64,000 bases of DNA, from assembly GCF_028583425.1 (NCBI RefSeq), contig NC_072802.1, positions 14,269,926 to 14,333,925 on the forward strand, given 5' to 3'. Each line of letters starts with the position of its first letter. Within the stretch, counting starts at the first letter, position 1. The notes under the pieces are model-generated. The model searched no databases. It was not told where the DNA came from and was given only the letters and a program-made list of their open reading frames with translations. Source of the DNA: Eublepharis macularius. Lineage: Eukaryota > Chordata > Lepidosauria > Squamata > Eublepharidae. This document shows positions 39,895 through 50,696 of this stretch, one piece after another. The position numbers and the translations under genes are program-made.

Positions 39895-40010
39895 CCCCCA
39901 CCCCATTTTATCTTCTCTGCAGCCCTGAGAGAGAGGTGGGCTTCCAAGAGTACCTGGCCCAAGATCACTCCATCAGAATCGTGGCTGAGATTCAGCACTC
40001 TCTAGTCAGG
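39895..40010 (-). mobile_element. tRNA-derived SINE, family A (minus strand)
   Basis: 'cccattttatcttctctgca', 'gccctgagagagaggtgggc', 'tggcccaagatcactccatc', 'gtggctgagattc' is the reversed family-A body. The head is lost. Confidence 0.55.
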
Positions 40011-40654
40011 GTACATCAGGCAGAAAGCAGTTGTTTTATTTTTAAGCAGGGGCAGCCTTTGAATCCAGAGAAAAGAACCCTCTCCGATCTACCAGGGGGA
40101 AAGTGATCTCCATGGATGATCAGGTTCTGAAGATGGAATTGATAAGGGAGAATTTAGGAGATCTCTGTCATGGGATAGAGATCCAAGGATTAAAGAGCCC
40201 TTGTTCAAATGCACTGCAGTATCTCATTATGGGCTTTACTATCGTAAGTCTCCAGGAGATTTACCAACTCCCTCTTACAACCTGCCTTAAAAGGTTTTGA
40301 CCTGGATGACTAATGCCAGCCAAAGGAGGGAGTGCTGTGCAAGACTGAGCTGTATGACGGGTCTCCAAGTTTGTCAATTCAAGTAGAGCTTTTCTCTTGA
40401 AAAATCAAATTGTGACATGAAGACAGATCAACTCAGGACTAAGGTGTGTTGTGTGTTTATGGATGGGGTGTGTGAGAGGGGGGCAACTGTGTTGGTTCTT
40501 GTCCCTTTCTGACTTCTGTTAAGAAGTTTTTTCTGCAGGCAATCAGCGCACAGAAGGAAATGCCCTGACTGGCTCGCTGCGTTCGGCCACCATGGTGGTT
40601 CAGTAGTTCTGCCTTTGGGTAGGAGACTGAACCCAAGTCATGGCTGTATCCCAC

Positions 40655-41312
40655 ATACAGAGCCCTTCACGGCCTTGGTCCAGTGTACCTACGGGACCTC
40701 CTTTCTCCCTATGTCCCTCCACAGTAGCTTCGCTCATCTGAACAGGGTCTCTTGCAGGTGCCAGCCTGTACATGGGCAAAATCAACAGCAGCCCGTACAT
40801 GGGTTTTCTCTGTGGTGGCCCCTACCTTACGCAACAGCCTGCCTGAGGAGGTCAGGAGAGCCCCCATTCTTCTGGCTTTCCACAAACAATGCAAAACTGA
40901 ATTAGTCAAAAAGGCCTTTTTTCTCAGTGAAGAGGGTGGTATTGTAGGAAAGGGGTCCCAAATGTTTCACTAATGAGTTAGAAACCATAGATTTCACCAT
41001 TATGTTGCCTTACATATTATCTGTTACTTTAAATATCTTACCTGTGCTTTATGTTGTTCAAAGTAAGTCCTAGAATTGATTGTTCTGTTTCAGCAATTCC
41101 TCAACTCCATACTGGATCCTTGCTAATACTGTGTCTTTGTAAACTTATATTCTTTTACCCCATGACATTATTTATGGAAATGTTCTTGACACTGTATGGA
41201 AATGCCTGCCCTTATCCTTGCCACTAATTGGACTAATCTCACACTATGTAATCTGCCTTGAGTCTCAGTGAGAAAGGCGGAATATAAATAACATAAATAA
41301 AAATAAATCTCT
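40655..41312 (+). mobile_element. L2-like LINE, 3' fragment
   Basis: It starts at GCCCTTCACGGCCTTGGTCC (LHGLGPVYL), encodes [15 protein letters not shown] and CLRRSG, runs through the 3' UTR words 'gtagga', 'tttatggaaatgttcttgac' and ends GGAATATAAATAACATAAAT. Collinear with 9340-9990. Confidence 0.85.
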
Positions 41313-41319
41313 TCAGCTT

Positions 41320-42400
41320 TGACCAAGGAGAAGGCAAGGCATGGCTTGTCTCCCAGGAACTTCACAGGTAGGATCCAACCTGAATTAAAGATTAAGGTCA
41401 CCTCCCCACACGGATTTCTAATTCACTGTGTTAACATCTCACAAGTCCCATGATTATAAATGCTAATTTGTTCCACTGTCTCATTTCATTCTGCATTAGA
41501 CGTGTGTATTCCGTTTTACTGTTGGTAGTTAGGGGTGTCACACCCACTCTGTACGCATGGGTTAGGAGGCGGTTAGGAAACAAAGGATCAGGGAAAGTGA
41601 CTTGGTTAAAGCTACTCTGGCTCGGCAGACTTGTTGCTTCTTTCTTCAAAGTGACAAACAGCCTCCATCACCAAAGTGCTTGTGGGTGCTTCTGGAATCC
41701 TGAGAAAGGGTAGTGGGTGCCAACAGAAAATGGCTGCCATGGGAGGCAGGACCAGTCACAAAATGACTACCATGAGGGGCGATTGTAAGAGGCTGGGGGT
41801 TCCCAGCCAAGTGGCCCCCTATGATTGTTGGAAATACGACGTCTTGTGTACAGAGAAGGCAGAAGACACAGAATACTTGCAGGGGGCAGCAGGTCTGACA
41901 GTCAGATAGATAGCAAAATAAGACCCTTCTTTCTGCCTCTCTTCTGCCCCTCTTGCATGTCTCCAGATTGGTATTCTTAAGCTACTTCCTGCTTCTTCCC
42001 GGATGTCCCTCTCTCCCTGTTTAGTAAGTTAGTATCTATTCTATTTCTCTGCTTTCTATCAACGTTGTAGTTCCTGAATAAACTCTCTTCATTCACTCCT
42101 TAATCAGACTCAAAATAATTCCTAAGATATACCAGAGCCTACAAGGATGAGGGCAGCTTTTCCAAGCAGTCCCTGCAGACTCAAAAGCGGTATCTCTTGG
42201 GGGGTCTTCTGAGCAATTTCCTCCAGCAATTCTGAGGAAAGCCAAGATTATTCGCTCCTTGCTTTGGGGATGAAGCACTTTGGGAAAGAAGTAAGTAGGC
42301 ACCAGGAATTCTGTCAGTGGGAACTAGGGTGCCCACAGTTATCATATTGGGATCACTGAGGCATGTAAAGGTGTAACATAATTTAGTAGGAGGGTCACAC
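41320..42400. other. Intergenic stretch, family unknown
   Basis: No gene was recognised. A possible LTR-like block (TGTCACACCC near 41537, AATAAA near 42077) was noted, but its ends could not be fixed. Confidence 0.3.
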
Positions 42401-42414
42401 TATGTCTTATTGGG

Positions 42415-43440
42415 AAAAATTCTCTGCAGAGTTGAATTCAGAAAAAATGCAGCAGGAGTGGGATGCACACAGCACTGGCTGGCTCATGTCTGTACCGTCA
42501 CAAACCTGCCTTGGACAACGCCCCCCCCTCCAAATCCCCAGAAGACTTTTGTGATTAAAACTAATTTTCCTTTAAAAAATAAGACGGCAGGAGAATGTTT
42601 AAATGAATAAATGTATATACAGCATTTTTAAAATAAATAAGGTCAGCACTACTACCACTCCCATGCACACGGAAAGGGCAAGAATGATGACAGAATCAGT
42701 AACTGAGTCACTGGTACGGACAGCTGTCATTTACATTGCAAAGGTGAGAGGAAGCTGGCTCACCCGGTACTTTTAAAAAAAAATGCACCTATTTTAATGT
42801 TACATTTACATCTGAACGCATTCTTCCAATTGGCAGCTGAAGTCCAGCGCCACCTCCTGGTTGTTGGCAAAACGACAACAACAAGGGAAACGCAGGCGCC
42901 ACTCCTTGGTGTTGTAAGATTCCAGGTAATTGCAATGCATTTGGGTTACCTAGGAGACCAAAACACACAATCAATTAACACACCTGCGCTGTTTTTTTCT
43001 TCCCAGTATCACTGTGCAAACAGCAGTTCCTCTCCTCTTAGTGCAGCTTTGAATTTTTTTAAAAGTATAAACTAAGAAAAAAAAACATACTGAATTTAAG
43101 TTGTTTAGTACAGTATCTCTCAATCTTTTGAACTGATAGGGGGTTGGCCTTCTAAATATACACTAGCCGTTCTCCTCCTGGTAGCTGGAGATGCTAAGAT
43201 CGGTGCATATTGCAGCGTGCATGCTGTCTGCTGCAGATTGGGACAACAGTTGTACTGGTATTAGAATAGGAATAATAATAATAATTCAGTACATTTGAAA
43301 TTCGTAGTACAACCCTAAGCAGTATTGCTCCAGTCTGAGCCCACAGAATGACTAATGTTTGTGACGGTACAGATACGAGCCAGCCAGTGCTGTGCGCATC
43401 CCATTCCTGCTGCATTTTTTCTGAATTCAACTCTGCAAGG
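42415..43440. repeat. About 90-bp inverted repeat pair, 850 bp apart
   Basis: 42418-42505 (ctctgcagagttgaattcag, aaaaaatgcagcaggagtgg, gatgcacacagcactggctg) is the inverse complement of 43356-43440, with few differences. A palindromic GTGCAATCC-type MITE surrounds the right copy. Confidence 0.8.
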
Positions 43441-43470
43441 AACTAACGTCATTCTGCATAGGATTGCACC
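43311..43470. mobile_element. GTGCAATCCTAAGCAG-end MITE carrying extra DNA
   Basis: Left end acaaccctaagcagtattgc, right end ctgcataggattgcac, inverse complements. Between them lies the right arm of the 42.4/43.4-kb inverted pair rather than the usual short palindrome. Confidence 0.55.
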
Positions 43471-44041
43471 GACAGCGATCCTCCACGGCAGAATGGGGTT
43501 TTGAAACTGGGTCTCTTCCATCCTTGTCTGACACTCCAACCACTATGACTCTCTGGCTGATAATGAATCAGGCTATTTCTCAAGCCGTCTCCTTCTCAAG
43601 CCATACAGAGAGAAACATAAAAACACAGCAGCCACCTTCATCCCAAATCCCAGAGGGCCGGTGTGGTATAGTGCTTAGAATCTCGGGCTGGGACCTGGGG
43701 CGACGGAGTTCAGATTCCTCTCTCAACTATGAAGCCCTCCAGGTGACCTTGATCCCCCCACAATCACTCAGCCTAATCTAGCCTCACAAAATAGTAAAGA
43801 GTCCAGTAGCACCTTGAAGACTAACCAACTTTACTGTAGCATAAGCTTGTCGAGAATCACAACCTGATGATTGCATCTGACGAAGACAGCTGTGGTTCTT
43901 GGAAGCTTATGCTACAGTAAAGTTGGTTAGTCTTAAAGGTGCTACTGGACTATGTATTGTCGAAGGCTTTCACGGCCGGAGAACGATGGTTGTTGGGGGT
44001 TTTCCGGGCTGTATTGCCATGGTCTTGGCATTGTAGTTCCT

Positions 44042-44076
44042 GACGTTTCGCCAGCAGCTGTGGCTGGCATCTTCAG
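44042..44076 (-). ncRNA. Hammerhead-ribozyme-like core in the left PLE end (minus strand)
   Basis: Minus strand CTGAAGA (44076-44070), stem GCCAGC/GCTGGC, GAAAC and GTC ending at 44042. All conserved core positions that I can check are present, with a palindromic ACGT as stem III. Confidence 0.7.
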
Positions 44077-44147
44077 AGGTGTAGCACCAAAAGACAGAGA
44101 TCTCTCAGTGTCACAGTGTGGAAAAGATGTAGGTCATTTGTATCTAC

Positions 44148-45753
44148 TCAGGAGGGGTGGGGTTGAGCTGAGTCATTCTGTAAGAGTTTCCCAGGGTGTG
44201 GAATGTTAATGGCGGGAGGCTTCACTGTATCCTGAGGAGGTTCTTTTGCATATGGATTGGTGCTTGATGTGCTAATCTTCTCTGCAGGGCTATTGTCGGG
44301 TGTGGAGTGTTTTGTTGGCCTGGTGTTTTTCAGAACTGGAGCCCATGCTCTGTTCATTCTTAAGGTTTCTTCTTTCCTGTTGAAGTTTTGCTTATGCTTG
44401 TGAATTTCAATGGCTTCCCTGTGCAGTCTGACAAAGTAGTTGGAAGTGTTGTCCAGTATTTTGGTGTCCTGGAATAAGATACTGTGCCCTGTTTGAGTTA
44501 GGCTATGTTCAGCCACTGCTGATTTTTCAGGTTGTCCAAGTCTGCAGTGTCTTTCATGTTCTTTTATTCTTGTCTGGATGCTACGCTTTGTGGTCCCGAT
44601 GTAAACTTGTCCACAGCTGCAGGGTATACGGTATACTCCTGCAGAGGTGAGGGGGTCTCTACGGTCTTTTGCTGATCGTAGCATCTGTTGTATTTTTCGG
44701 GTGGGTCTGAATACTGCTTGAAGGTTATGCTTTTTCATAAGCTTTCCCATCTGATCAGTAATTCCTTTGATATATGGCAAAAACACTTTTCCTGTGGGAG
44801 ACTGTTTTTCTTTGGTTGTTTGATTCATCCTGGGTTTGATTGCTCTTCGGATTTCATTTCTGGAGTAGCCATTTGCCTGAAGTGCGTGGTTTAGATGATT
44901 AATTTCCTCATTGAGAAAGCGCGGCTCACATATCCGTCTTGCACGATCCACTAATGTTTTCATTATGCCTCTTTTCTGTCGGGGATGGTGATTGGAGTTT
45001 TTGTGTAGGTACCGATCAGTGTGAGTTGGTTTCCTGTAGACCTTGTGACCTAACTGAAAGTTTGCTTTGCGGATGACCCAGGTATCCAGGAATGGGAGTT
45101 TTCCCTCGATTTCTTTCTCCATGGTGAATTGTATGTTCAGGTGGATGTTGTTGAGATGATTCAAAAACCCCATCAATTCTTCCTCCCCATGGCTCCAAAT
45201 GATAAATGTATCATCCACAAACCGGAACCATACACTAGGTTTGTGGGGTGCTGATTCTAGAGCTGTTTTTTCAAAATGTTCCATGTAGAAGTTTGCTATA
45301 ACTGGGCTGAGTGGGCTCCCCATGGCCACCCCATCCATCTGTTCATAGAATTCGTTGTCCCATTGGAAGTAACTGGTTGTCAGGCAATAGTGGAATAAGG
45401 CTGTTACATCCTCTGGGAAAATCTGATTAATCAGTGCAATAGTGTCTTTTACTGGAACCTTGGTAAACAGGGATACAACATCAAAACTGACAAGTATGTC
45501 TTGTGGATTGAGTTTCAGAGAACTGATTTTGTTGATGAAATCTGCTGAATCTTTGATGTAAGACGAGGTTTTCCCGATGTGGTCCTGCAGGAGATCTGCC
45601 AGATGTCTAGCTAATTCATATGTCGGTGAACCAATGGCACTCACAATGGGTCGGAGTGGGACTGAATCCTTATGTATTTTGGGGAGTCCATATAGTCTAG
45701 GTGGCTGTGCTTCAGTCTTGCATAGTTTTCTGTGCGTGTCGGGATGTAGTCGG
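44148..45753 (-). mobile_element. PLE open frame, 5'-truncated minus-strand copy (RT and GIY-YIG endonuclease)
   Basis: The minus-strand frame runs from IGSPTYELARHLADLLQ through SFDVVSLFTKVP (motif A), GVAMGSPLSPVIANFYME (motif B) and WFRFVDDTFIIW (motif C) to GVYRIPCSCGQVYIGTTK (GIY-YIG). It is collinear with the longer plus copy at 46700-48301 and nearly identical to it. Confidence 0.88.
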
Positions 45754-45961
45754 GATGTCTCCCGCCATTAGCATTCCACACCCTGGGAAACTCTTACAGG
45801 ATGACTCAGCTCAACCCCACCCCTCCTGAGTAGATACAAATGACTGTGCTTCAGTCTTGCATAGTTTGCTGTGCGTGTCGGGATGTAGTGAGGAATTCTT
45901 GATCAGCGCATTTGTTAGCCTGGTGATTTTGCAAGTGGGATCTCGTTTTAGTTTTTTGTAG

Positions 45962-48301
45962 GTGGAGGGGTCCAGGAGTTCCTTAATCACACAGGCGAAC
46001 CGCATTTATGACCGTCTAGAACAGGCCCTCTTACGTGAGAGAATCCACACTACCCGCAGAGAACTTGCTGCCACAGACAAGGAGCTATTTTGCTTGCATA
46101 TCAACACCAGCCATAAAATGAGAAGTCAGGATTGGGACAAGGTCGATAATCTCACCTACAGGAAGATGGAACAAGTGTTTACCAACCACACATCCAGACA
46201 GAAGCAGAAGTTTAACAAACTACAGGAAAAAAGACAGACAAGCCCAATGCTCGACAATGCACGCATTGTCATCAACCTGACAGACCGCCAACTCTCACCA
46301 GAAGAAACCTCCATCTTGGCAAAGGGAGGAAACTTTGCAGTCACCCCCACCAGAATTCCTGTGGAAGACATCATTGCAAATGTAGAAGCTGCCATCCGTC
46401 ATCTACCTGAAGAGGAAGCTGAGGAAATAAGAGGAGAGACAGCCAGGATTCTACGAAAGGCAAAGCTTCCCACCAGCAATATAACACGCAAGGAGAGAAA
46501 TGCCATCAAGACCCTCAATGCAGATCCAGACATCATCATTCTACCAGCTGATAAAGGCAATGCTACAGTGATCATGAAAACGGAGGAATACAAAAAGAAG
46601 ATTAAGGAACTCCTGGACCCCTCCACCTACAAAAAACTAAAACGAGATCCCACTTGCAAAATCACCAGGCTAACAAATGCGCTGATCAAGAATTCCTCAC
46701 TACATCCCGACACGCACAGCAAACTATGCAAGACTGAAGCACAGCCACCTAGACTATATGGACTCCCCAAAATACATAAGGATTCAGTCCCACTCCGACC
46801 CATTGTGAGTGCCATTGGTTCACCGACATATGAATTAGCTAGACATCTGGCAGATCTCCTGCAGGACCACATCGGGAAAACCTCGTCTTACATCAAAGAT
46901 TCAGCAGATTTCATCAACAAAATCAGTTCTCTGAAACTCATTCCACAAGACATACTTGTCAGTTTTGATGTTGTATCTCTGTTTACCAAGGTTCCAGTAA
47001 AAGACACTATTGCACTGATTAATCAGATTTTCCCAGAGGATGTAACAGCCTTATTCCATCATTGTCTGACAACCAGTTACTTCCAATGGGACAACGAATT
47101 CTATGAACAGATGGATGGGGTGGCCATGGGGAGCCCACTCAGCCCAGTTATAGCAAACTTCTACATGGAACATTTTGAAAAAACAGCTCTAGAATCAGCA
47201 CCCCACAAACCCAGTGTATGGTTCCGGTTTGTGGATGATACATTCATCATTTGGAGCCATGGGGAGGAAGAATTGATGGAGTTTTTGAATCATCTCAACA
47301 ACATCCACCTGAACATACAATTCACAATGGAGAAAGAAAGTGAGGGAAAACTCTCATTCCTGGATAGCTTGGTCATCCGCAAAGCAAACTTTCAGTTAGG
47401 TCACAAGGTCTACAGGAAACCAACTCACACTGATCGGTACTTACACAAAAACTCCAATCACCACCCCCGACAGAAAAGAGGCATAATGAAAACATTAGTG
47501 GATCGTGCAAGACGGATATGTGAGCCGCGCTTTCTCAATGAGGAAATTAATCATCTAAACCACGCACTTCAGGCAAATGGCTACTCCAGAAATGAAATCC
47601 GAAGAGCAATCAAACCCAGGATGAATCAAACAACCAAGGAAAAACAGTCACCTACAGGAAAAGTGTTTTTGCCATATATCAAAGGAATTACTGATCAGAT
47701 GGGAAAGCTTATGAAAAAGCATAACCTTCAAGCAGTATTCAGACCCACCCAAAAAATACAACAGATGCTACGATCAGCAAAAGACAGCAGAGACCCCCTC
47801 ACCTCTGCAGGAGTATACCGTATACCCTGCAGCTGTGGACAAGTTTACATCGGGACCACAAAGCGTAGCATCCAGACAAGAATAAAAGAACATGAAAGAC
47901 ACTGCAGACTTGGACAGCCTGAAAAATCAGCAGTGGCTGAACATAGCCTAACTCAAACAGGGCACAGTATCTTATTCCAGGACACCAAAATACTGGACAA
48001 CACTTCCAACTACTTTGTCAGACTGCACAGGGAAGCCATTGAAATTCACAAGCATAAGCAAAACTTCAACAGGAAAGAAGAAACCTTAAGAATGAACAGA
48101 GCATGGGCTCCAGTTCTGAAAAACACCAGGCCAACAAAACACTCCACACCCGACAATAGCCCTGCAGAGAAGATTAGCACATCAAGCACCAATCCATATG
48201 CAAAAGAACCTCCTCAGGATACAGTGAAGCCTCCCGCCATTAACATTCCACACCCTGGGAAACTCTTACAGAATGACTCAGCTCAACCCCACCCCTCCTG
48301 A
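45962..48301 (+). CDS. Penelope-like element polyprotein: reverse transcriptase plus GIY-YIG endonuclease, 779 codons, open
   Basis: A long open frame. Residues about 100-250 are a helical N-terminal region. RT motifs follow: LPADKGNATVIM near 195, RLYGLPKIHKD near 265, PLRPIVSAIGSP near 280, VSFDVVSLFTKVP (A), DGVAMGSPLSPVIANFYME (B), FRFVDDTFIIW (C, catalytic VDD) and GKLSFLDSLVIRK. The C-terminal third has CSCGQVYIGTTKRSIQTRIKEHERH, the GIY-YIG nuclease with a Cys pair ahead of the YIG, a PLE hallmark. In PLEs the RT copies the RNA at the nick made by the nuclease. The first 10 or so codons (MEGSRSSLIT) come from an antisense piece of the element itself, so the native start is missing and this ATG is probably not authentic. 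Not a host gene. Confidence 0.9.
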   Translation: MEGSRSSLITQANRIYDRLEQALLRERIHTTRRELAATDKELFCLHINTSHKMRSQDWDKVDNLTYRKMEQVFTNHTSRQKQKFNKLQEKRQTSPMLDNARIVINLTDRQLSPEETSILAKGGNFAVTPTRIPVEDIIANVEAAIRHLPEEEAEEIRGETARILRKAKLPTSNITRKERNAIKTLNADPDIIILPADKGNATVIMKTEEYKKKIKELLDPSTYKKLKRDPTCKITRLTNALIKNSSLHPDTHSKLCKTEAQPPRLYGLPKIHKDSVPLRPIVSAIGSPTYELARHLADLLQDHIGKTSSYIKDSADFINKISSLKLIPQDILVSFDVVSLFTKVPVKDTIALINQIFPEDVTALFHHCLTTSYFQWDNEFYEQMDGVAMGSPLSPVIANFYMEHFEKTALESAPHKPSVWFRFVDDTFIIWSHGEEELMEFLNHLNNIHLNIQFTMEKESEGKLSFLDSLVIRKANFQLGHKVYRKPTHTDRYLHKNSNHHPRQKRGIMKTLVDRARRICEPRFLNEEINHLNHALQANGYSRNEIRRAIKPRMNQTTKEKQSPTGKVFLPYIKGITDQMGKLMKKHNLQAVFRPTQKIQQMLRSAKDSRDPLTSAGVYRIPCSCGQVYIGTTKRSIQTRIKEHERHCRLGQPEKSAVAEHSLTQTGHSILFQDTKILDNTSNYFVRLHREAIEIHKHKQNFNRKEETLRMNRAWAPVLKNTRPTKHSTPDNSPAEKISTSSTNPYAKEPPQDTVKPPAINIPHPGKLLQNDSAQPHPS

Positions 48302-48372
48302 GTAGATACAAATGACCTACATCTTTTCCACACTGTGACACTGAGAGATCTCTGTCTTTTGGTGCTACACCT

Positions 48373-48407
48373 CTGAAGATGCCAGCCACAGCTGCTGGCG
48401 AAACGTC
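48373..48407 (+). ncRNA. Hammerhead-ribozyme-like core in the right PLE end
   Basis: CTGAAGA at 48373-48379, stem II GCCAGC/GCTGGC around CCACA-type loop bases, GAAAC at 48400-48404, GTC to 48407. Its inverse copy is at 44042-44076. Confidence 0.7.
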
Positions 48408-48927
48408 AGAAACTACAATGCCAAGACCACGGCAATACAGCCCGGAAAACCCCCAACAACCACAGTGCTACTGGACTCTTTACTATTTTGCAACTACAGA
48501 CTAACACGGCTAACTCCTCTGGATCTATAGCCTCACAAAGTTGTCGTGGAGATTAAGTGGAGGAGGAGGGGAACAATGTGAAAAGCTGCTTTGTGTCCCC
48601 AATCATGGAGAAAATAGAACTATAAATAAAAAATAAGCATAAGCATAAATCATTGGACTCGGAGGCAAGGACTGTTGTGCCTTTCCTTTCGTCTGCTCTT
48701 CCCCCATCTTCTTCAGCATAACTTTCTGCTGGGATTGAAGCAGTTTGTAGTTTCTTACCAGGCTAAGCAAACTACGATGCCTCTCACCTGAGCGATTCAG
48801 CAAGTTCGGAGCATGTACTTACGCTGGCTGCCAACTAGCTGCCTATGAGTAACAAGTGCTCAGGTGTAGGCTGCTTATTTTAAATTGTGGACAGATCATC
48901 CAGGTGACCATATAGGCTGCTTGACTA

Positions 48928-49042
48928 AGGGCCAAGCTACAAGTGACAAATGATCGAGTGGAGCGCAAGTGAACAGGGAGGAACACGCGCGAGTCTGTTT
49001 ACTTGCCGTTCAAGTGTCATTCCTCACTTGTAGCTTGGCCCT
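48928..49042. mobile_element. Palindromic MITE with AGGGCCAAGCTACAAGTGA ends, copy 2
   Basis: Same terminal repeats as 39362-39528 but shorter (115 bp), lacking one internal arm. 'aacagggaggaacacgcg' corresponds to the internal word of copy 1. Confidence 0.85.
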
Positions 49043-49729
49043 CTGAGAAAATGGGTATTGCGAGTCAGGAGTGTTTGATTTTTGTCCGTGTGATTCATGA
49101 AAACGAGAACCTCTTTAGTCAGATCTTGGCTTGTGGAGGAGGGAGGTCATTCCCTATTTTAGGAGCATATCCCTCCCTAGAAGTCCTCTACCCTTGTACC
49201 CAGGACCCCACCCACACTTTGGGAGTCTTTGGTTAAGTGGGTGAAGTAAGACTGTAGCTAAAACCGACAGGAGCGAGTGCTGCATGACCCACCCCAGTGA
49301 GACTTTAAGAGGCAAGGTAACAAGCGCCCTTCCCTTTCAAATGGGCGGCTTTACAAGGCAGGGTGTGGCTTCTCGGGTGGCTGATGGTTCTTTCAGGAGG
49401 ACCCAAAACTCGGTACGTGCTGTGGCTGATTACAGTGGTGGTAGAGGGCCTTAAAATGTACAAAGTTACCATTCCTGGGAATTCATGGGGAAACCCTTTC
49501 TGGAGCTTCCCGTTACAGGTTCGTGGAGTCAGCGGACAGAGACGCTGCTGTGCTTGAGTCTGAGGCCTTCTGGCCAGCGTGATCTGAATTTTGCTTTGCA
49601 CTTGCAGTATAATATACTGTGTATTTGTTAACTACTATGAATGACTGGAAGGGCAACCTAGAATTTCCAAAAAAAACCCTGATAAATAAATGTAACACTA
49701 AACTCTCTCTCTGTGTGTGAAGGGACTGG

Positions 49730-49942
49730 TGGTGGAGAGCGCCCTCAAGTCACAGCTGACTTATGGCGACCCCTGCTGGGGTTTTCATGGCAAGAGGCTA
49801 ACAGAAGTGGTTTGCCATGGCCTGCCTCTGCAGCCCTGGTCTTTGTTGGAGGCCTCCCATCCAATTACTAACCAAGGCTGACCCTGCTTAGCTTTTGAGA
49901 TGTGACGAGGTCTGGCTCACCTGGGCTAGCCAGGTCAAGTGA
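49730..49942 (-). mobile_element. 5S-rRNA-derived SINE with BovB-type tail (minus strand)
   Basis: Minus strand AGCCAGACCTCGTCACATC, AAAAGCTAAGCAGGGTCAGC, TAGTAATTGGATGGGAGGCC, then the same body and tail as the copy at 34670. The two are close relatives. Confidence 0.85.
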
Positions 49943-49944
49943 AG

Positions 49945-50690
49945 GAACGAGCAGAAGTAACATTTTTTGGTTTATGATATATTGTAAGACACATTTTTTT
50001 AATGAACTCCCACCTCAGGAGCCAAAAGTATTAAGAAATTTTTCTAGGTGAAATTCACAGAAGATATACCTCCACATCATAAAGTGGATGAAATTTGGAC
50101 ACTGACCTTAGATTTGCTACAAATGCTTCAGTACTATTCATGTCATGGACAAACAACTACATCTTTGGTTTATAAAGCACTCTGCCCATTTAAAGTAAAA
50201 CAAATGTTGTGGCAATGTCTGCCCTAGAACGATGCTTCCCAAAGGCAACCAAATTTGTTTCTGTGGCACACTGATACAAAGCATCTTGGGATTTAATTTC
50301 AGTGCACAAAAAAGCTGAAAAAAAGTAACACAAACCTACAATGTTGCCTTCTTGTTCCGGGGGGGGGACGGGGGGACAGGACAGGAACTCATCCAGACTT
50401 TGACCTTATAATGTGTTGACTCAAAAATGGTACTTTGTTCATGCTATTAGCCATGAATGCCAAACACAATGTACCTGAGACGCGCAGCCACAGGTGTTTT
50501 CAGGCTACTCTGCCTGATCAAACGTTGTGAGGGACCATGCAAAGATCTGCCATGCAAAGATCTGGATCTCCTGTGTGGCCAGGATTGCTTCTCCTCCCGT
50601 TCGTTTTAGTGACTGAAGCAGTTCTGCATACATCCTGGGAACTGTCCCTGGCACCGAAGAACCTCGTGCTCACACAAGTGCACTGGATGT
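49945..50690. other. Intergenic stretch, nothing recognised
   Basis: No coding exon or known repeat was recognised. A G-rich run lies at 50359-50376. Confidence 0.4.
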
Positions 50691-50696
50691 GCACTA

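Larger units (their letters stand above)
43952..48464. mobile_element. Inner Penelope-like retroelement, 4.5 kb, two copies head to head
   Basis: GTGCTACTGGACT at 43939-43951 and 48465-48477 is a 13-bp target duplication inside the outer PLE arm. The termini are inverted and each carries a hammerhead-like core. The left half (to about 45753) is a 5'-truncated copy in minus direction. Next come a short plus-direction scrap of the 3' end (about 45756-45836) and a short minus-direction piece (about 45840-45987). The right half (45988-48301 and its 3' UTR) is the longest copy. Head-to-head and partial-copy arrangements are known for Penelope elements. The two copies are very similar, so the insertion looks young. 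Confidence 0.88.
43791..48527. mobile_element. Outer short PLE-derived element with palindromic left part, host of the inner PLE
   Basis: The left part (43791-43951) is a palindrome: 'gtccagtagcaccttgaaga...agcataagcttg' against 'caagcttatgctacagtaaa...aaggtgctactggact'-like arms. The right part (48478-48527) is the usual end CTTTACTATTTTGCAACTAC, AGACTAACACGGCTAACTCC. Flanked by the 12-bp duplication in the SINE. A hammerhead-like CTGACGA lies at 43877-43883. Confidence 0.75.
43662..48650 (+). mobile_element. tRNA-derived SINE, family A, split by a 4.7-kb PLE insertion
   Basis: The head GCCGGTGTGGTATAGTGCTT (A box), B box GAGTTCAGATTCC and body run to 43790. The body resumes at 48528 ('gttgtcgtggagattaagtg', 'ctataaataaaaaataagc'). 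TAGCCTCACAAA at 43779-43790 is repeated at 48528-48539 as the 12-bp target duplication of the insertion. Confidence 0.88.

Noticed and set aside
41537-42151. Possible solo LTR of an old retrovirus-like element
   Set aside because: TGTCACACCC and a later AATAAA look LTR-like, but matching ends and a target duplication could not be fixed, so it is not listed as an element.
45962-48301. Host gene interpretation of the 779-codon frame
   Set aside because: RT motifs plus GIY-YIG nuclease and the flanking inverted copy mark it as a Penelope-like element.
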